From positions 248,001 to 312,000 of the forward strand of contig JAKEKT010000016.1 in the NCBI GenBank assembly GCA_021495925.1: 64,000 bases of DNA. Direction: 5' to 3'. Position numbers and translations under genes: made by a program. The stretch is from Diplodia intermedia (taxonomy: Eukaryota > Ascomycota > Dothideomycetes > Botryosphaeriales > Botryosphaeriaceae). The notes under the pieces were generated by a model. That model was given only the letters and a program-made list of their open reading frames with translations. It was not told the DNA's origin and made no database searches. Of the stretch, positions 10,718 through 21,893 are shown one piece after another (the stretch's first letter is position 1; every line of letters starts with the position of its first letter).

Positions 10718-13669
10718 ATGGCCGACTTCAACATGTACCACGCCCTCGGCGCGAACTCGCCCAGCGTAAACGGCCAGCAGCCGTCGCCTCAGCCGAACCA
10801 GAACCAATACCGCCCGCCTGTCGCCCCGAGCCCCTCTGGCTACCAGCAATCCGGCTCGGGCCATGGCAATGCCCCTCCGAACCAATATGGCACACCGCAA
10901 CAACACTACGCTGGCACCCCGCAGCAAGACCAGGGCTACTTTCCTGCGCAGCCTTCGCCAGCCCAGGGGGATATGTCCGGATTGACGCAGCAGATGGGAG
11001 GCATGGGACTTGGGGTGGACACCCAAGGCCAGGCGCAAGTCCACAGGCCTCACAAGAAGAAGGACAGGCATGCCTACCACCAGCTGGACGCTGCTGGGAG
11101 CTCGCAAGCCTACAGTGGAATCCCTCAAGGAGGCGCAACCACCCCGTCGCAGTTCCTCAATCAGCCCGTTACCCCCGCCATGAACCAATTTCCCGCTGCT
11201 GCCAGCAATTTTGTCCCCAGCCCTGCCACGCCCATGCAATATGCTGCGCGCGGCGCCTCCTTCAATGGCTCTGTTGCATCTTCTGCTCAGGGCAAAGTGG
11301 ATCCCGAGCAGGTCCCAAGCGTCCCTCGGGCTCGCGATGTCCCGGCACAGTACTACCAAGAAAACGTATACCCGACCATGGAGCAACACCTGCCTCCGCC
11401 CGCCGCCATTCCTTTCGTCGCTTTCGACCAGGGCAATTCGGCACCGCGATTCGCCAGGCTCACCCTGAACAGTATACCCCAGTCTGCCGATGCGCTTGCC
11501 TCGACTGCTCTTCCTCTTGGTCTCGTGCTACAACCGCTTGCGGCGCCGCAAGAAGGAGAGCAAACTGTTCCGGTGTTGGATTTTGGAGAGGCAGGGCCGC
11601 CTAGGTGTAGAAGATGCCGGGCATACATCAATCCCTTCATGACTTTCAGGTCCGGCGGCAACAAGTTCGTTTGTAACATGTGCACCTTCCCTAACGACGT
11701 AGCTCCCGAGTACTTTGCCCCAACAGATCCCTCCGGCATTCGTGTGGATCGTATGCAGAGGCCGGAACTTACATTGGGAACCGTGGACTTCATGGTCCCG
11801 AAGGAGTACTGGTCGAAGGAGCCCGTGGGCCTGCGCTGGCTGTTCCTAGTTGATGTCAGCGCCGAGGCTGTGAACAAAGGTTTCCTGGACGGCTTCTGCG
11901 AGGGTATCATGAACGCGCTTTACGGAAGTGAAAGCGAGGGTGAAGAGCAGGATGGAGCAGGCGTGAAGAAGCTGCCTCGGGGTGCCAAGGTGGGGATTGT
12001 GACTTACGACAAGGAAATCCACTTCTACAACCTAAGCCCGAACCTGGACAAGGCGCAAATGTTGGTCATGCCGGATATCGAGGATCCCTTCGTCCCGCTC
12101 AGCGAAGGCCTCTTCGTCGATCCGGAAGAGTCCAAGTCCGTCATTACTGCGTTGTTGACACAGCTGCCCACCATGTTCTCGCAAATCAAGAACCCGGAGC
12201 CCGCATTGCTCTCGACTCTCCATTCGGCCCTGGATGCGCTGCAGGCGACTGGCGGCAAGATCGTCTGCTCGCTCGCAACTCTGCCTACATGGGGTCCCGG
12301 ACGTCTATTTCTCCGTGACGATGGAAAGGGCCACGGTACCGATGCGGAAAAGAAGCTACTCACCACGGAGCATCCTGGCTACAAGAAGATTGGTGGGAAG
12401 CTTTGCGAAGCTGGCATCGGAATCGACTTCTTTTTGGCCGCACCCAGCGGCGGCTATCTCGATGTTGCTACGATTGGCCACGTCGCAGAAGTTACCGGTG
12501 GCGAGACGTTTTACTTCCCCAACTTCCATGGGCCTCGCGACACTCTCAAGCTCTCTCAGGAGATTAAGCATACTGTCACGCGTGAGACAGGATACCAGGC
12601 TCTCATGAAGGTCCGCTGCTCGAACGGTCTGCAAGTATCTGCCTACCACGGCAACTTCTACCACCACACTTTTGGTGCCGACCTCGAGTTCGGTGTCATC
12701 GACGCAGACAAGGCAATTGGCGTCATGTTCAGCTATGACGGCAAGCTGGACCCCAAGCTCGACGCTCACTTCCAGAGCGCACTGCTGTACACAACCGCAA
12801 GCGGCGAGAGGAGAGTGAGATGCTGCAACCTTGTTGCTAGCGTCAATGACAACCCTGTCGAGACGATGAAGTGCGTCGACCAAGATGCTGTTGTCAACAT
12901 TATCGCCAAGGAGGCTGCATCGCGTATGGCTGAGCGCTCGCTCAAGGACGTCAGAAATGCCATTACGGAGAAGACGGTCGACATCCTTGCTGCCTACCGT
13001 AAGAACTTCTCGCACGGCCATCCTCCGGGTCAGCTTGTCCTGCCTGAACATCTCAAGGAGTTCAGCATGTACATGCTCGGCTTGATCAAATCTCGCGCTT
13101 TCAAGGGCGGCAAGGAGCCGACAGATCGCCGTGTGTACGATGCGCGCATGCTTAAGTCCATGGGTGCCACTGAGCTCTCTCTCTACCTCTATCCCCGCAT
13201 CTACTCTCTCCACAACCTTGAGCCCACCGAAGGCTTTGCTAACGAGAGTGGACGCCTGCAAATGCCGCCGGGTGTGCGCGCCACCTTCTCCAAGATGGAA
13301 GAGGGCGGCGCCTACCTCGTCGATAACGGGCAACAAGTTATCCTCTGGCTCCACGCCGCCGTGTCACCCAACTTGCTTGAGGACCTGTTCGGCCCTGGCG
13401 TGAACGATTTGCGCGCTCTCAACCCCTTCCTGAACAGCTTCCCCATCCTCGAAACCCATCTCAACGCTCAAACTCGCAACATCATGCAGTACCTTGAGCA
13501 GACTCGCGGTAGCAAAGCCGTCACCATCCAGCTCGCAAGGCAAGGTCTCGATGGCGCGGAATACGAGTTTGCCAGACTGCTGTACGAGGATAGAAACGGC
13601 GAGGCACAGAGCTACGTCGATTGGTTGGTCCATGTGCACCGGAATATTCAGCTCGAAGTAAGTTCATAA
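10718..13669 (+). CDS. SEC24: COPII coat cargo-adaptor subunit Sec24
   Basis: At least 983 residues in one long exon. The N-terminus is a Pro/Gln/Asn-rich disordered tail. A zinc finger follows with two Cys pairs (C297-x2-C300, C319-x2-C322) in the context CRRCRAYINPFMTF and FVCNMCTF. Then come the vWA-like trunk (LRWLFLVDVSAEAV onward), beta-sandwich, helical region and gelsolin-like end (WLHAAVSPNLLEDLFG). Sec24 pairs with Sec23 on Sar1-GTP membranes and selects cargo for ER-to-Golgi vesicles. The C-terminus is uncertain: a perfect GTAAGT donor sits at 13658, after the Leu-Glu of NIQLE. Splicing to an AG at 13713 would end the protein PSAFVI instead of VSS. An AATAAA at 13775 could be the polyadenylation signal. 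Confidence 0.95.
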   Translation: MADFNMYHALGANSPSVNGQQPSPQPNQNQYRPPVAPSPSGYQQSGSGHGNAPPNQYGTPQQHYAGTPQQDQGYFPAQPSPAQGDMSGLTQQMGGMGLGVDTQGQAQVHRPHKKKDRHAYHQLDAAGSSQAYSGIPQGGATTPSQFLNQPVTPAMNQFPAAASNFVPSPATPMQYAARGASFNGSVASSAQGKVDPEQVPSVPRARDVPAQYYQENVYPTMEQHLPPPAAIPFVAFDQGNSAPRFARLTLNSIPQSADALASTALPLGLVLQPLAAPQEGEQTVPVLDFGEAGPPRCRRCRAYINPFMTFRSGGNKFVCNMCTFPNDVAPEYFAPTDPSGIRVDRMQRPELTLGTVDFMVPKEYWSKEPVGLRWLFLVDVSAEAVNKGFLDGFCEGIMNALYGSESEGEEQDGAGVKKLPRGAKVGIVTYDKEIHFYNLSPNLDKAQMLVMPDIEDPFVPLSEGLFVDPEESKSVITALLTQLPTMFSQIKNPEPALLSTLHSALDALQATGGKIVCSLATLPTWGPGRLFLRDDGKGHGTDAEKKLLTTEHPGYKKIGGKLCEAGIGIDFFLAAPSGGYLDVATIGHVAEVTGGETFYFPNFHGPRDTLKLSQEIKHTVTRETGYQALMKVRCSNGLQVSAYHGNFYHHTFGADLEFGVIDADKAIGVMFSYDGKLDPKLDAHFQSALLYTTASGERRVRCCNLVASVNDNPVETMKCVDQDAVVNIIAKEAASRMAERSLKDVRNAITEKTVDILAAYRKNFSHGHPPGQLVLPEHLKEFSMYMLGLIKSRAFKGGKEPTDRRVYDARMLKSMGATELSLYLYPRIYSLHNLEPTEGFANESGRLQMPPGVRATFSKMEEGGAYLVDNGQQVILWLHAAVSPNLLEDLFGPGVNDLRALNPFLNSFPILETHLNAQTRNIMQYLEQTRGSKAVTIQLARQGLDGAEYEFARLLYEDRNGEAQSYVDWLVHVHRNIQLEVSS

Positions 13670-15277
13670 CCACCACCCCCCCTAGCTTCCACATCCCTCT
13701 TCAACTCCTCCAGCCTTCTGCTTTTGTCATATAACGCCTATTTTTATCACTTTCTCATTTTATTTCCTTTGAACAATAAAGCTCGACCCGCACTCGCATA
13801 AAACTTCATTCTAGACGAGAAGGATCCTCCTCTACTATACCTTGCCTTGCCTGGGTGCTTTTTGGAAACCTTTAATAACGGGTCTGCGTGCGCTTGAAAC
13901 AGCTCTCCGGCCACCGGACCAAGGAATCGGACCCAAGCGACTCCTCGTCAATGGCGTCGACCTTCACAGGCTTGCGAACGCCGTATTGGGGATGATTGTA
14001 AAAGAAAGCACGTAACGAGGCAAATGTGTTGGAGAGGGAGAGAGAGATAGTTCATTGTGAAGACAGAGCGCATGGTTCGACGGGGATACTTCTTTTATTC
14101 GAGTTTTCTTTTCTTTCTCCTTGTCTTTGAATTGTTGTAAAGCATGAGAGTTGGAGGGAATGGGATAAGGTTCTCGCGCACATGCTGTTGGGTTGTTGTT
14201 TGGGTTGCGGTTGCGGTTGTGGAACGAGTAGATTGTTAACGTTGTTCTGCTCAGGGTAAGTAACAACCATCGGACAAAAGGAAAAAGAAAGAGTGAGGAA
14301 AAAAGCGGGCGAATGTCGAGTACAGTGTTCTCTTGCATTGGCAGCGAAGGGGTTGACTCGTGAATCTTTTTTTTTCCCTTTTGTTTCCTTTTTTATTTGG
14401 TTTCTTACTGCTGTTTTGTTCTCAAGTGTTAGTAATTAGGTCACCTCTCATAGGATAGTTAGTAGGTCAGTGTGTGTGTCGGATTTAGATGGGCAGAGAA
14501 TTAAGATGTCATCGTGTTGATTCCTTTTTTTCTCTTCTCTTTTGGCTCCGTGTTAGCCACCCTTTTGGACGAAAGTTATACAGGGATGGTAAATGTTATG
14601 TTGAATGTTCAATTTTGGATGCTGAACATGGTAAGAAGGTACATTGCGTGTGGGAATCTATTGGATGGGAGAAAGGGTGTAAAGTATCTTGCGATGTGAT
14701 GATGCGAAGATGGTCTTTCGTGATGAGGCTACCGATGCTGGAGCCAAGCTGGGCCGAATTCTAACCGATTAGGACGGGTGCTGTGAAAGGGCTCATTGTT
14801 TTCCGGGCTTAGTAGATGTCAAGGCAGAAGTTACGTAGGTGGCAGTCGCAAATGCCCATACGCATCAAAAGACATTGTAGTAAAAGCAAAAGCGAAGTCG
14901 TGAAATTGTCTCCCTTGTCCCCAGTGTGGTATAAACGTTTGGCTCGATCTTCTTCCTGGTATGTTTTTCTTCGGGAGAGGTGGCGAAAGCGGCATGGACT
15001 TAACATTTTTTGTATTCCCTTAGCCAGATGCAAATAACCGTAAAGGAAGCAGGCAGTAGTATCGTTTGGATTTCGCCAGCCAGCATAAAAGGAGCCCAGT
15101 AACCATGCACCACGCAGGATGATCGCCATAATTTTCGGAGCCCCCCGATAAGACGAGAGAAAGGGAAGGCCTGTCTTCCTTCCATAAACTCCCGCCATTG
15201 TTTCCCCACTTCGACTACTACTTCCAAGGTCCGAAGAGAAACCCAGCAGCAATAGCGACCATGACAACGACCACCGC
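13670..15277. other. Convergent intergenic region between SEC24 and the eL18 gene
   Basis: About 1.6 kb separating two genes that end toward each other, long for this window. It is AT-richer than its surroundings, with T-runs near 14370-14400 and 14520. The first AATAAA after SEC24 lies at 13775. No open frame here has recognisable protein features; an untranslated or noncoding RNA cannot be excluded. Confidence 0.5.
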
Positions 15278-16151
15278 TTACACCTTGAAACCCCTGGACC
15301 TTCTGCGGCCACGGGCACGCTCGAACTTCCTGCCCTTGGACTCGACGTAAGGCTTCTGTAGTACGAGTCAGCGACCGATTCGATCTGGAAGAAAATCTCC
15401 TCTCGGTATAATCCCAAGCCTGTGCCTACCTTGTGCGAGTGGGGGCCGAAGCCGAAGTGCTTGACGGCCTCACGGGAGTTCTTGGGGCCACGGAGGAGGA
15501 GAGTGTTGGCGCCAGTGGGGGCACGGAGCGCGAGCTCGTCGAGAGTCAGGCACTCGCCGCCAGCCTTGAGGATCCTGGCACGGGCAGTGGCGGTGAAGCG
15601 CAGAGCAGCAACGGAGAGCTTGGGGAACTCAAGCAGGCGGTTGTCATCGGTGACGGTGCCAATGATGACGATGGTCTTGCCCTCGTGCGCCTTGCTGGAG
15701 TGCTTGTTGGCGGCGGTCGCGACGATGCGGGAGATGGACATCGGGGGGCGGTTGATGCGCGACATGAAAAGGCGGCGGAGGACGACCTTGTTGAAGTCCG
15801 AATCCGTGCGGCCTGCGTGCAAATGTCATGTTAGAAGCGTTGTTCCAGTCCGTCTTGCCTGCCGCCCTGGGTGCGGTTGTTTCGCTCGCTCGAAAAGCGG
15901 CATTTCATCTCTCGCTTTCGGGGGATTCACGTACGGGCAAGGAAACGGTACAGCTTCACCAAGAGCTTGAGGTAGACATTGTCGCTCTTGGGAGCCTTGC
16001 GGTGGGTGCTCCGCACGTGGTGCTTGTCCAAATCGATACCTGTAGAGCAAACAGTCAGCCAGGTCGCTCTCGTTCGTGGCGGTGTCGAAAGTCGTGCTGT
16101 AGCAGCATGCGTATGCTCTTCCGCGGTGCGAAGGGGGCTTCACGTACCCAT
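15278..16151 (-). CDS. RPL18: 60S ribosomal protein eL18
   Basis: Four minus-strand exons: 16151..16148, 16039..15935, 15812..15430 and 15355..15278, giving 189 residues (yeast L18 is 186). The first coding exon is just ATGG, so the intron cuts one base into codon 2, a layout common for fungal ribosomal genes. The protein begins MGIDLDKHH and shows the eL18 hallmarks RFLARRTDSDFNKVVLRRLF, SRINRPPMSISRI and APTGANTLLLRGPK, and a basic GRRRSRGFKV end. It is a structural protein of the large ribosomal subunit. The intron borders all restore the expected protein. High confidence. Confidence 0.96.
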
Positions 16152-17050
16152 TGTGGCGGCGGCGGTTGTCGGTTGTCGAGGTGGTCGTCCGTCGTCGTTG
16201 GTGTCGCAGTCGCGGTTTTCCGGTACTTCGATTTTCAGGTTGGAGCGCACGGAGCGTGTGGCCTCGCTTGGAGTCTTGGCACGCCTCGCGCCTCCTCAAC
16301 GGGCAACCGCGACACCTTGGAACGTCCTTCACATGCCGCATCAACCAAATAGCAATCCCGCAAGCCGCGAAAACTCAGACTGCACAGAATTGGCAGCGTC
16401 GTACCGGGGAACGCTTCGTGTCCGAGCAGTCTCACGTCTGTGGCTACTGTTCAGCCTTCACGGGAACAAATTTCTCTCGCCTACGTCACGCTCGCCGCTC
16501 CCGTAGTCGCTTGCCAGACTTTGGAAATTCAACAACGCTGTGCAGACAGTGCCGGAGAGCGCTCCTAGTCTTCAAAACACTGTGACTCAATTAGGAGTAT
16601 GCGCATGCCATGTTCCATCGCTTGACCTGTACCTGAGAACATGATTCCCACCATCACGCCTTTTTTTTCCGGCTTCTGGCGCTATCTCGATTCGCACTGC
16701 AGCATCCGCAACATTGCACGTCGGCAAGGAAAAAGCACTTTCTTTATTTTTGGGTTGCGATCTATTCGCTGTACCTTTGTCGATTCGCTGTATACCCGTA
16801 ACGCCCGCTTCCGTATCCCGTTGATGCAGACAGTCCTGCCTCCCCCGCCTAATGCTGATAACCATTGCTCCTGTACACTCTCCTCTCCACCAGCTGTAAT
16901 TCTTCTCTGTAGCAGCTACGTGCCATCTGGAAGTCTTCCATTGAGGACGCCTAGTAAGTAGTAAATGGTTGTGACAAAAATGGTGCAAAGAAAGATCCAA
17001 GTATGGCTCACCCAACTCCGTTATGGACGCGTTGTGATGATCAAATGCTT
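16152..17050. other. eL18 promoter region and 3' flank of the carrier gene
   Basis: About 900 bp between two tandem minus-strand genes. The part next to 16151 should hold the strong ribosomal-protein promoter; I cannot name its elements with confidence. No further gene is supported. Confidence 0.45.
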
Positions 17051-18185
17051 TCACACTTCCACCGGCCTCAAAGAGACCAGGAAGTCCCTCGTCAATTCGA
17101 AGCTGAGCCAACTGCTCGCCATGCTGGGTGCGACCTTGAGGAGGTTGGGCGCAATTCCCTTGTACAATCCTCTGAAACCTTCGTGCCTGACTATGGTCGT
17201 CAAGGCATCCCAAATCGACTTGTACTGGTATCCCATTCCGCTCATGGTGTTGATCTGGAATCGACGGCGCAGAACGTCGCTGTGACATGTCAGTCCCAGA
17301 TGTACTGTACAAGAATGCGGCAAGCTTACAATGGATATGTGAATGTTTGCGCGACAGCACCAGAAACAGCGCCAGCACCAAGCTTTCCGAGGACTCCAGG
17401 ATTCTCATTGCCTTCTGGCGTGAAGATATTCCGCATAGTCTCGTAGACCATGAAGTTCAAACCAACCTATACGCTTGTCAGCGTGCATGGAATATTCCTC
17501 TGCTAATCACCACTCACGTATGGTGCGACTCCCGCAATTGTAGGTATTATGCCGCGGTACAGAGCAAAGAACCCTCCTTCGTTCTTGTACATGGTTATCA
17601 GGAGGCCCCACATCCCTGGAAGCTCTTTCTTCGCCTTGCTTGAGAGGCCTTCGAAGGATGCGCTCTGGATGGAAAGGCGGGTGCGGACAATGTCCAAAGG
17701 ATATGTGAACGTAACGGAAGTGATGCCTGCGAAGCCACCGCAAATGAGGCGTTGGTACGGGTTCAACGGAACTCCGGGGGCGTCCTCGAAAAACTGCCCT
17801 CCACGTGTCAGCAGTTGCTCTTTGGCATCGCCTTTCCCCTAGCGTTTCCCCCGCCAGAGGTTGCTCAACCACTCACCCGCTTGTAGAAATTGAAGGCACC
17901 GAACTGTATGGCGGAGTAAGGCACGATGCGGATGCAATTGGTGCCATTGCCAGCCATGAAGCCCCGCCAGCCCTCTTCGCGCCACATCTTGGCCAAAGCC
18001 TTGCCTATCGACATCTTGTACTCGTTTCGTCCATGGCTCTGGACCTGGAATAGGATCTTCAACCGCTCAAGCGGCGACACAACTGTCCTGGAGACGGCTC
18101 CGGCAACGCCTCCTGCGATGAACGAGGCGGCAACGGGCTGTGTGAAGAATTCGCGTGCGCGCGACGGCGGGACGGGTGAGGACAT
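17051..18185 (-). CDS. Mitochondrial carrier protein, YPR011C-like (APS/PAPS carrier)
   Basis: Exons 18185..17877, 17793..17518, 17466..17330 and 17279..17051 give 316 residues, the normal carrier size. Three repeats each carry the carrier signature: SPLERLK (P38, E40, K43), YPLDIVRTR and, restored exactly across the last intron, YPFDVLRRR. Segments such as AGGVAGAVSRTVVSPLERLKI, NGTNCIRIVPYSA and YRGIIPTIAGVAPYVGLNF follow yeast YPR011C closely. YPR011C was shown to transport adenosine 5'-phosphosulfate and PAPS across the inner mitochondrial membrane; that substrate is inferred here. Alternatives are other members of the CoA/ATP-Mg carrier branch. The family call is very safe, the substrate less so. 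Confidence 0.9.
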
Positions 18186-20180
18186 GATCGCCGGGGTCTG
18201 CGGTGGAGGGGCGGCGCGGTCAGCGGGGGAAAGCGGAGGGCGGCGCGACTCAGCTCAAACTCACCTTGCTAGACTCTGTCGCCGAGAGGTTCGACATCTG
18301 GGGCGGCGCAGGCAGCGATCTGGCCAGGCGAGAAGCAGCGAGCTCCGCGTCGCGCTGACACCAGGCAAGGAGCTCGCGAGCGTGGCAATGCGCTGGACGA
18401 CGCCTACCGGTGCAGGACTCGAGACTCGAAAGCGGACGGAGCAGCGATCATCAATCGGGGAAGCGCGGCGCGGCGCGTTCGGGGAGCGCGGAGCGAAGGG
18501 GAGGGCGAGGGGAGCGGCACAGGAGGATCAACGAGTGCGGAGGCCATGCAAAGACCGTAGTTCCTGGCAGCCGTGGGGAAGCTCGCACCCTGACGTCTGG
18601 GTCGCGGCGGTGCGTAGACCTTGTCGGCCTTGTGGAGATTAGATGGAGGCGGTTGTTTTCGGCCTAGTCTGGGCGAGGGCTCGTTTTCTAGATCTCCGTT
18701 CGTTTGCGGGACGAGCCTTTGGCTTGTTCTTCAACGCCCGAGCGATCCACAGCACCGCAATCACCCACCGCGCGCGCCCAGCCTGGGGCCTGCCGCGTTA
18801 AATACGCCGCTGCCCGCATTCCGGACGGCGGCTTCTTCAGCGCGGCCCGGGTCATGTCTCGAGTGCTGTTGCGACTCGGCCGCGGCGCGCCAATCACCAG
18901 CCGGCCCTTGCACCGCCTTGCGCAGGCGCCTCCTGTCGCATGCTCCTGGTCAAGCAAGGTCACGTTGTAGTGGCTCTCGCCGCCCGAGTCTCGACAATCA
19001 GCTGGCGCTGTCGCGTGCGCCACTACTGCTCGCCGTCGCGCTGTCTCTATCGCGTTGCTGGGTGACGATGACCGACCACGTCACGCTTAGTCTGCCTTGT
19101 TGGATGCGGCTCCGTTAGTCATCGATCTTGCAATGATACGCGAGAAAAGCGGGATGACTGCCTTTCGGGACAACTTCGTACGTCATTCGCCGAGATACCC
19201 CGCCGTGAGCACTAGGCAACGGTACCGCAAAGACTCGACGCGCTTGGCAGGCGGCTGTCGGCAATGCTTCGTTTGCTACATCTGAAGGGAGAAACCGGAA
19301 GGCATGCATTGCCTCGGCGTCCATTCCGGTAACTTACCGCGGCGGGTAGGATTTCTCGACTACTGACACTTAGCTTGGAGATAAGGAACGCAGCCTATCT
19401 TGCGGCTCAGATGGACTGGTCGCTCGTTCTTGGGACCGTTTTCTATGCCCCAGCGAGGTGCAGCCAGCATAGTGCTGTAGCTCGAGATGCATCACTTCTA
19501 TGCATGTAGAGGAAGGGCGGGGATGCATGAGCTCTTACCAAGGCGCTGGACACAATAATGAACCCGGATGCAGCTCGTCCCGGTCTATTCCGTGACGATG
19601 GTGTTGAGTCTGGCGAGTCGGTGTAGAGCCCAAATGCGGGCGGACTGACTCGTGCCGATCTCGGACCAAAATCTGGGGCGGCTGCCAAAAAATCTCGACC
19701 GCGACCACAGCCCGTCCAACCTCGCCCGCTTGCCTTTACTTCTCCGCCCCGCAATCTCCGGTACGAAACGTAAGTGCATGGCGCATGTTCCTTGATGATG
19801 CAATGTTCCTTTTTCACCCTATTACTTGATGTTCTCTTTTTCGTGACTTCCTCCGGCAACCACACCTTGACTATTCGTCTTCTGTATTCATATGTCTTTG
19901 CCAACATGATTTACGCAAAGCTTCGTATCCCATGCGATATGGGCGCTTGTGCTCAAGCAGCGTGTGCGATGAGCGGAACACATGTGGGCTGTGAGTCAGA
20001 AAGAGAGCGCCTACAATAGTTGCAACGAAAGCGTCACCTCTGTTACATTTCTATCATTTTGTCACGTGTCTTTGGCTTGGAGCCCCCCTCCAATCTCGAC
20101 CTACACTGCGATCTTCCTATTTCCGAGTCGCTCAAGATCGTTCGTTGCTTCCATTCACTGACATCAGCATCAGCCTCAAC
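18186..20180. other. Divergent intergenic region between the carrier gene and ADE2
   Basis: About 2 kb. The left part is very GC-rich (promoter side of the minus-strand carrier), and the right part is the promoter of ADE2. Several open frames of 80-240 codons appear in the GC-rich part, but they are compositionally biased (Arg, Gly, Ala) and overlap on both strands; I see no family signature and no RNA gene. Confidence 0.5.
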
Positions 20181-21893
20181 ATGACAAAGACGGTCGGTGT
20201 CCTGGGCGGCGGCCAGCTGGGCCGAATGATGGTCGAGCCGGCCAACAGGATGAAGATTCCAATCAATATCCTCGACGCTCCCGGCGCTCCGGCAAAGCAG
20301 ATCAGCGCCCACGACAGCCACGTCGACGGCTCGTTCAAGGATCCCGAGTCCATCAAGAAGCTAGCCAAGGCATGCGACGTCATCACTTTCGAAATCGAGC
20401 ACATCAACACCTCTACCCTCGAAGAGATCGAGGGTACTGTCGAAGTCGAGCCTCACTGGAGTACTGTCAGAACCATTCAAGACAAATACGCCCAGAAGCT
20501 TCACCTGAGCTCGCACGGCGTCGAAGTCGCCGAGTCAAAAAGCATTGACGATGCAACCGAGGAGAGGCTGAAGTCTGTTGGCGCTTCCTTTGGATACCCT
20601 TTCATGCTCAAGTCCAAGACCGAGGCGTATGACGGCAAAGGCAACTTCCCCGTGAAGTCGGAAGCAGACATCGCCGAGGCTCTTAGGCAGCTCGGGAACA
20701 GGCCACTCTATGCGGAGAAGTGGGCCGAGTTCAAGATGGAACTTGCCGTCATGGCTGTAAAGACGAAGGACGGTACCATCGCTTATCCGACCACGGAGAC
20801 GATCCACGAGAACAGCATCTGCAAGCTGACCTACACGCCCGCGCGCGGTGTCTCGTGGGGAATCAGGCAAAAGGCAGAGGCGTTGGCCAGGAAGGCTGTG
20901 GCAACCTTCAAGGGTAAGGGTATCTTCGGTGTGGAGATGTTCCTCCTCAAGGATGACACTTTGCTCGTTAACGAGATCGCGCCTCGTCCTCACAACAGCG
21001 GTCACTACACGATCGAAGGTTGTTCGATTTCCCAATTCGAAGCACACCTGCGCGCCATCACCGAGGAGCCGCTCTCGCAGGACGACATTCACCTCATGCA
21101 GCCGGCTGCAATCATGCTCAACGTGCTTGGCGGCAAGACGCCTGACTCCCACATAAAGATTTATGACCTGGCCAAGAAGTCGCCTCGAATCCGCATCCAC
21201 GACTATGGTAAGGCGGAGGCCCGCCCGGGTCGCAAGATGGGCCACCTGACCGTGACGGCGCGCACCATGGAGGAGGCCTCTGCCCTCATCCAGCCGCTGA
21301 TTGACGCTGTCGACAAGCAGTCGGGAATGCTCCCCGAGGACGCTGCTCCCACGCCGGCGCCCGCGCGCAAACCCCTTGTCGCGGTCATCATGGGCTCCGA
21401 CTCGGACATGCCGGTGCTGAAGGCGGGCTTCGACATCCTCGCCAAGTTCAACATCCCCTTCGAGACGCGCATCACATCCGCACACCGCACGCCCGAGTGG
21501 ATGGTCGAGTTCGTCAAGGGCGCCGAAGGCCGCGGCTTCAAGGCCATCATCGCGGCCGCCGGCGGCGCCGCGCATCTGCCAGGCATGGCCGCCGCGCTCA
21601 CGGTGCTGCCCGTCATCGGCATCCCCGTGAAAGCCAGCGTGCTCGACGGCGTGGATAGTCTCTACAGCATCGTGCAGATGCCGCGCGGCGAGCCCGTTGC
21701 TACGGTTGGTATCAACAACTCGACCAACGCGGCACTGCTGGCAGCGAGGATCTTGAGCGTGGAGGACCCGAGCGTCGGCGAGAAGCTGCACGCCTACTTC
21801 GAGGCCAGCGAGAAGGAGGTCATGGAGAAAGATGCCAAATTGCTGGAGATGGGCCCGCAGGCGTACTTGGCGCAGATGCCGGCGAAAAAGTAA
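20181..21893 (+). CDS. ADE2: Phosphoribosylaminoimidazole carboxylase (bifunctional, PurK-PurE type)
   Basis: A single exon of 570 residues. I start at the ATG giving MTKTVGVLGGGQLGRMM, which puts the dinucleotide/ATP-grasp loop at the very N-terminus as in other fungal Ade2 proteins. Residues ~1-390 form the PurK-like ATP-grasp half (YDGKGNF, FGVEMFLLKDD, NEIAPRPHNSGHYTIEG). From about residue 399 the PurE-like half begins (VAVIMGSDSDMPVLKAG, then TSAHRTPEWM and AAAGGAAHLPGM). It converts AIR to CAIR in de novo purine synthesis in the cytosol. Loss of this gene in fungi classically gives red adenine-requiring colonies. Both halves look intact. Confidence 0.97.
   Translation: MTKTVGVLGGGQLGRMMVEPANRMKIPINILDAPGAPAKQISAHDSHVDGSFKDPESIKKLAKACDVITFEIEHINTSTLEEIEGTVEVEPHWSTVRTIQDKYAQKLHLSSHGVEVAESKSIDDATEERLKSVGASFGYPFMLKSKTEAYDGKGNFPVKSEADIAEALRQLGNRPLYAEKWAEFKMELAVMAVKTKDGTIAYPTTETIHENSICKLTYTPARGVSWGIRQKAEALARKAVATFKGKGIFGVEMFLLKDDTLLVNEIAPRPHNSGHYTIEGCSISQFEAHLRAITEEPLSQDDIHLMQPAAIMLNVLGGKTPDSHIKIYDLAKKSPRIRIHDYGKAEARPGRKMGHLTVTARTMEEASALIQPLIDAVDKQSGMLPEDAAPTPAPARKPLVAVIMGSDSDMPVLKAGFDILAKFNIPFETRITSAHRTPEWMVEFVKGAEGRGFKAIIAAAGGAAHLPGMAAALTVLPVIGIPVKASVLDGVDSLYSIVQMPRGEPVATVGINNSTNAALLAARILSVEDPSVGEKLHAYFEASEKEVMEKDAKLLEMGPQAYLAQMPAKK

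Noticed and set aside
15813..16147. Introns of RPL18 as possible snoRNA hosts
   Set aside because: Ribosomal-protein introns often carry snoRNAs, but I found no box C/D or H/ACA pattern on the sense strand of either intron.
18621..19118. Open frame of 165 codons between the carrier gene and ADE2
   Set aside because: GC-rich with frames open on both strands, no family features and no nearby splice-supported extension.
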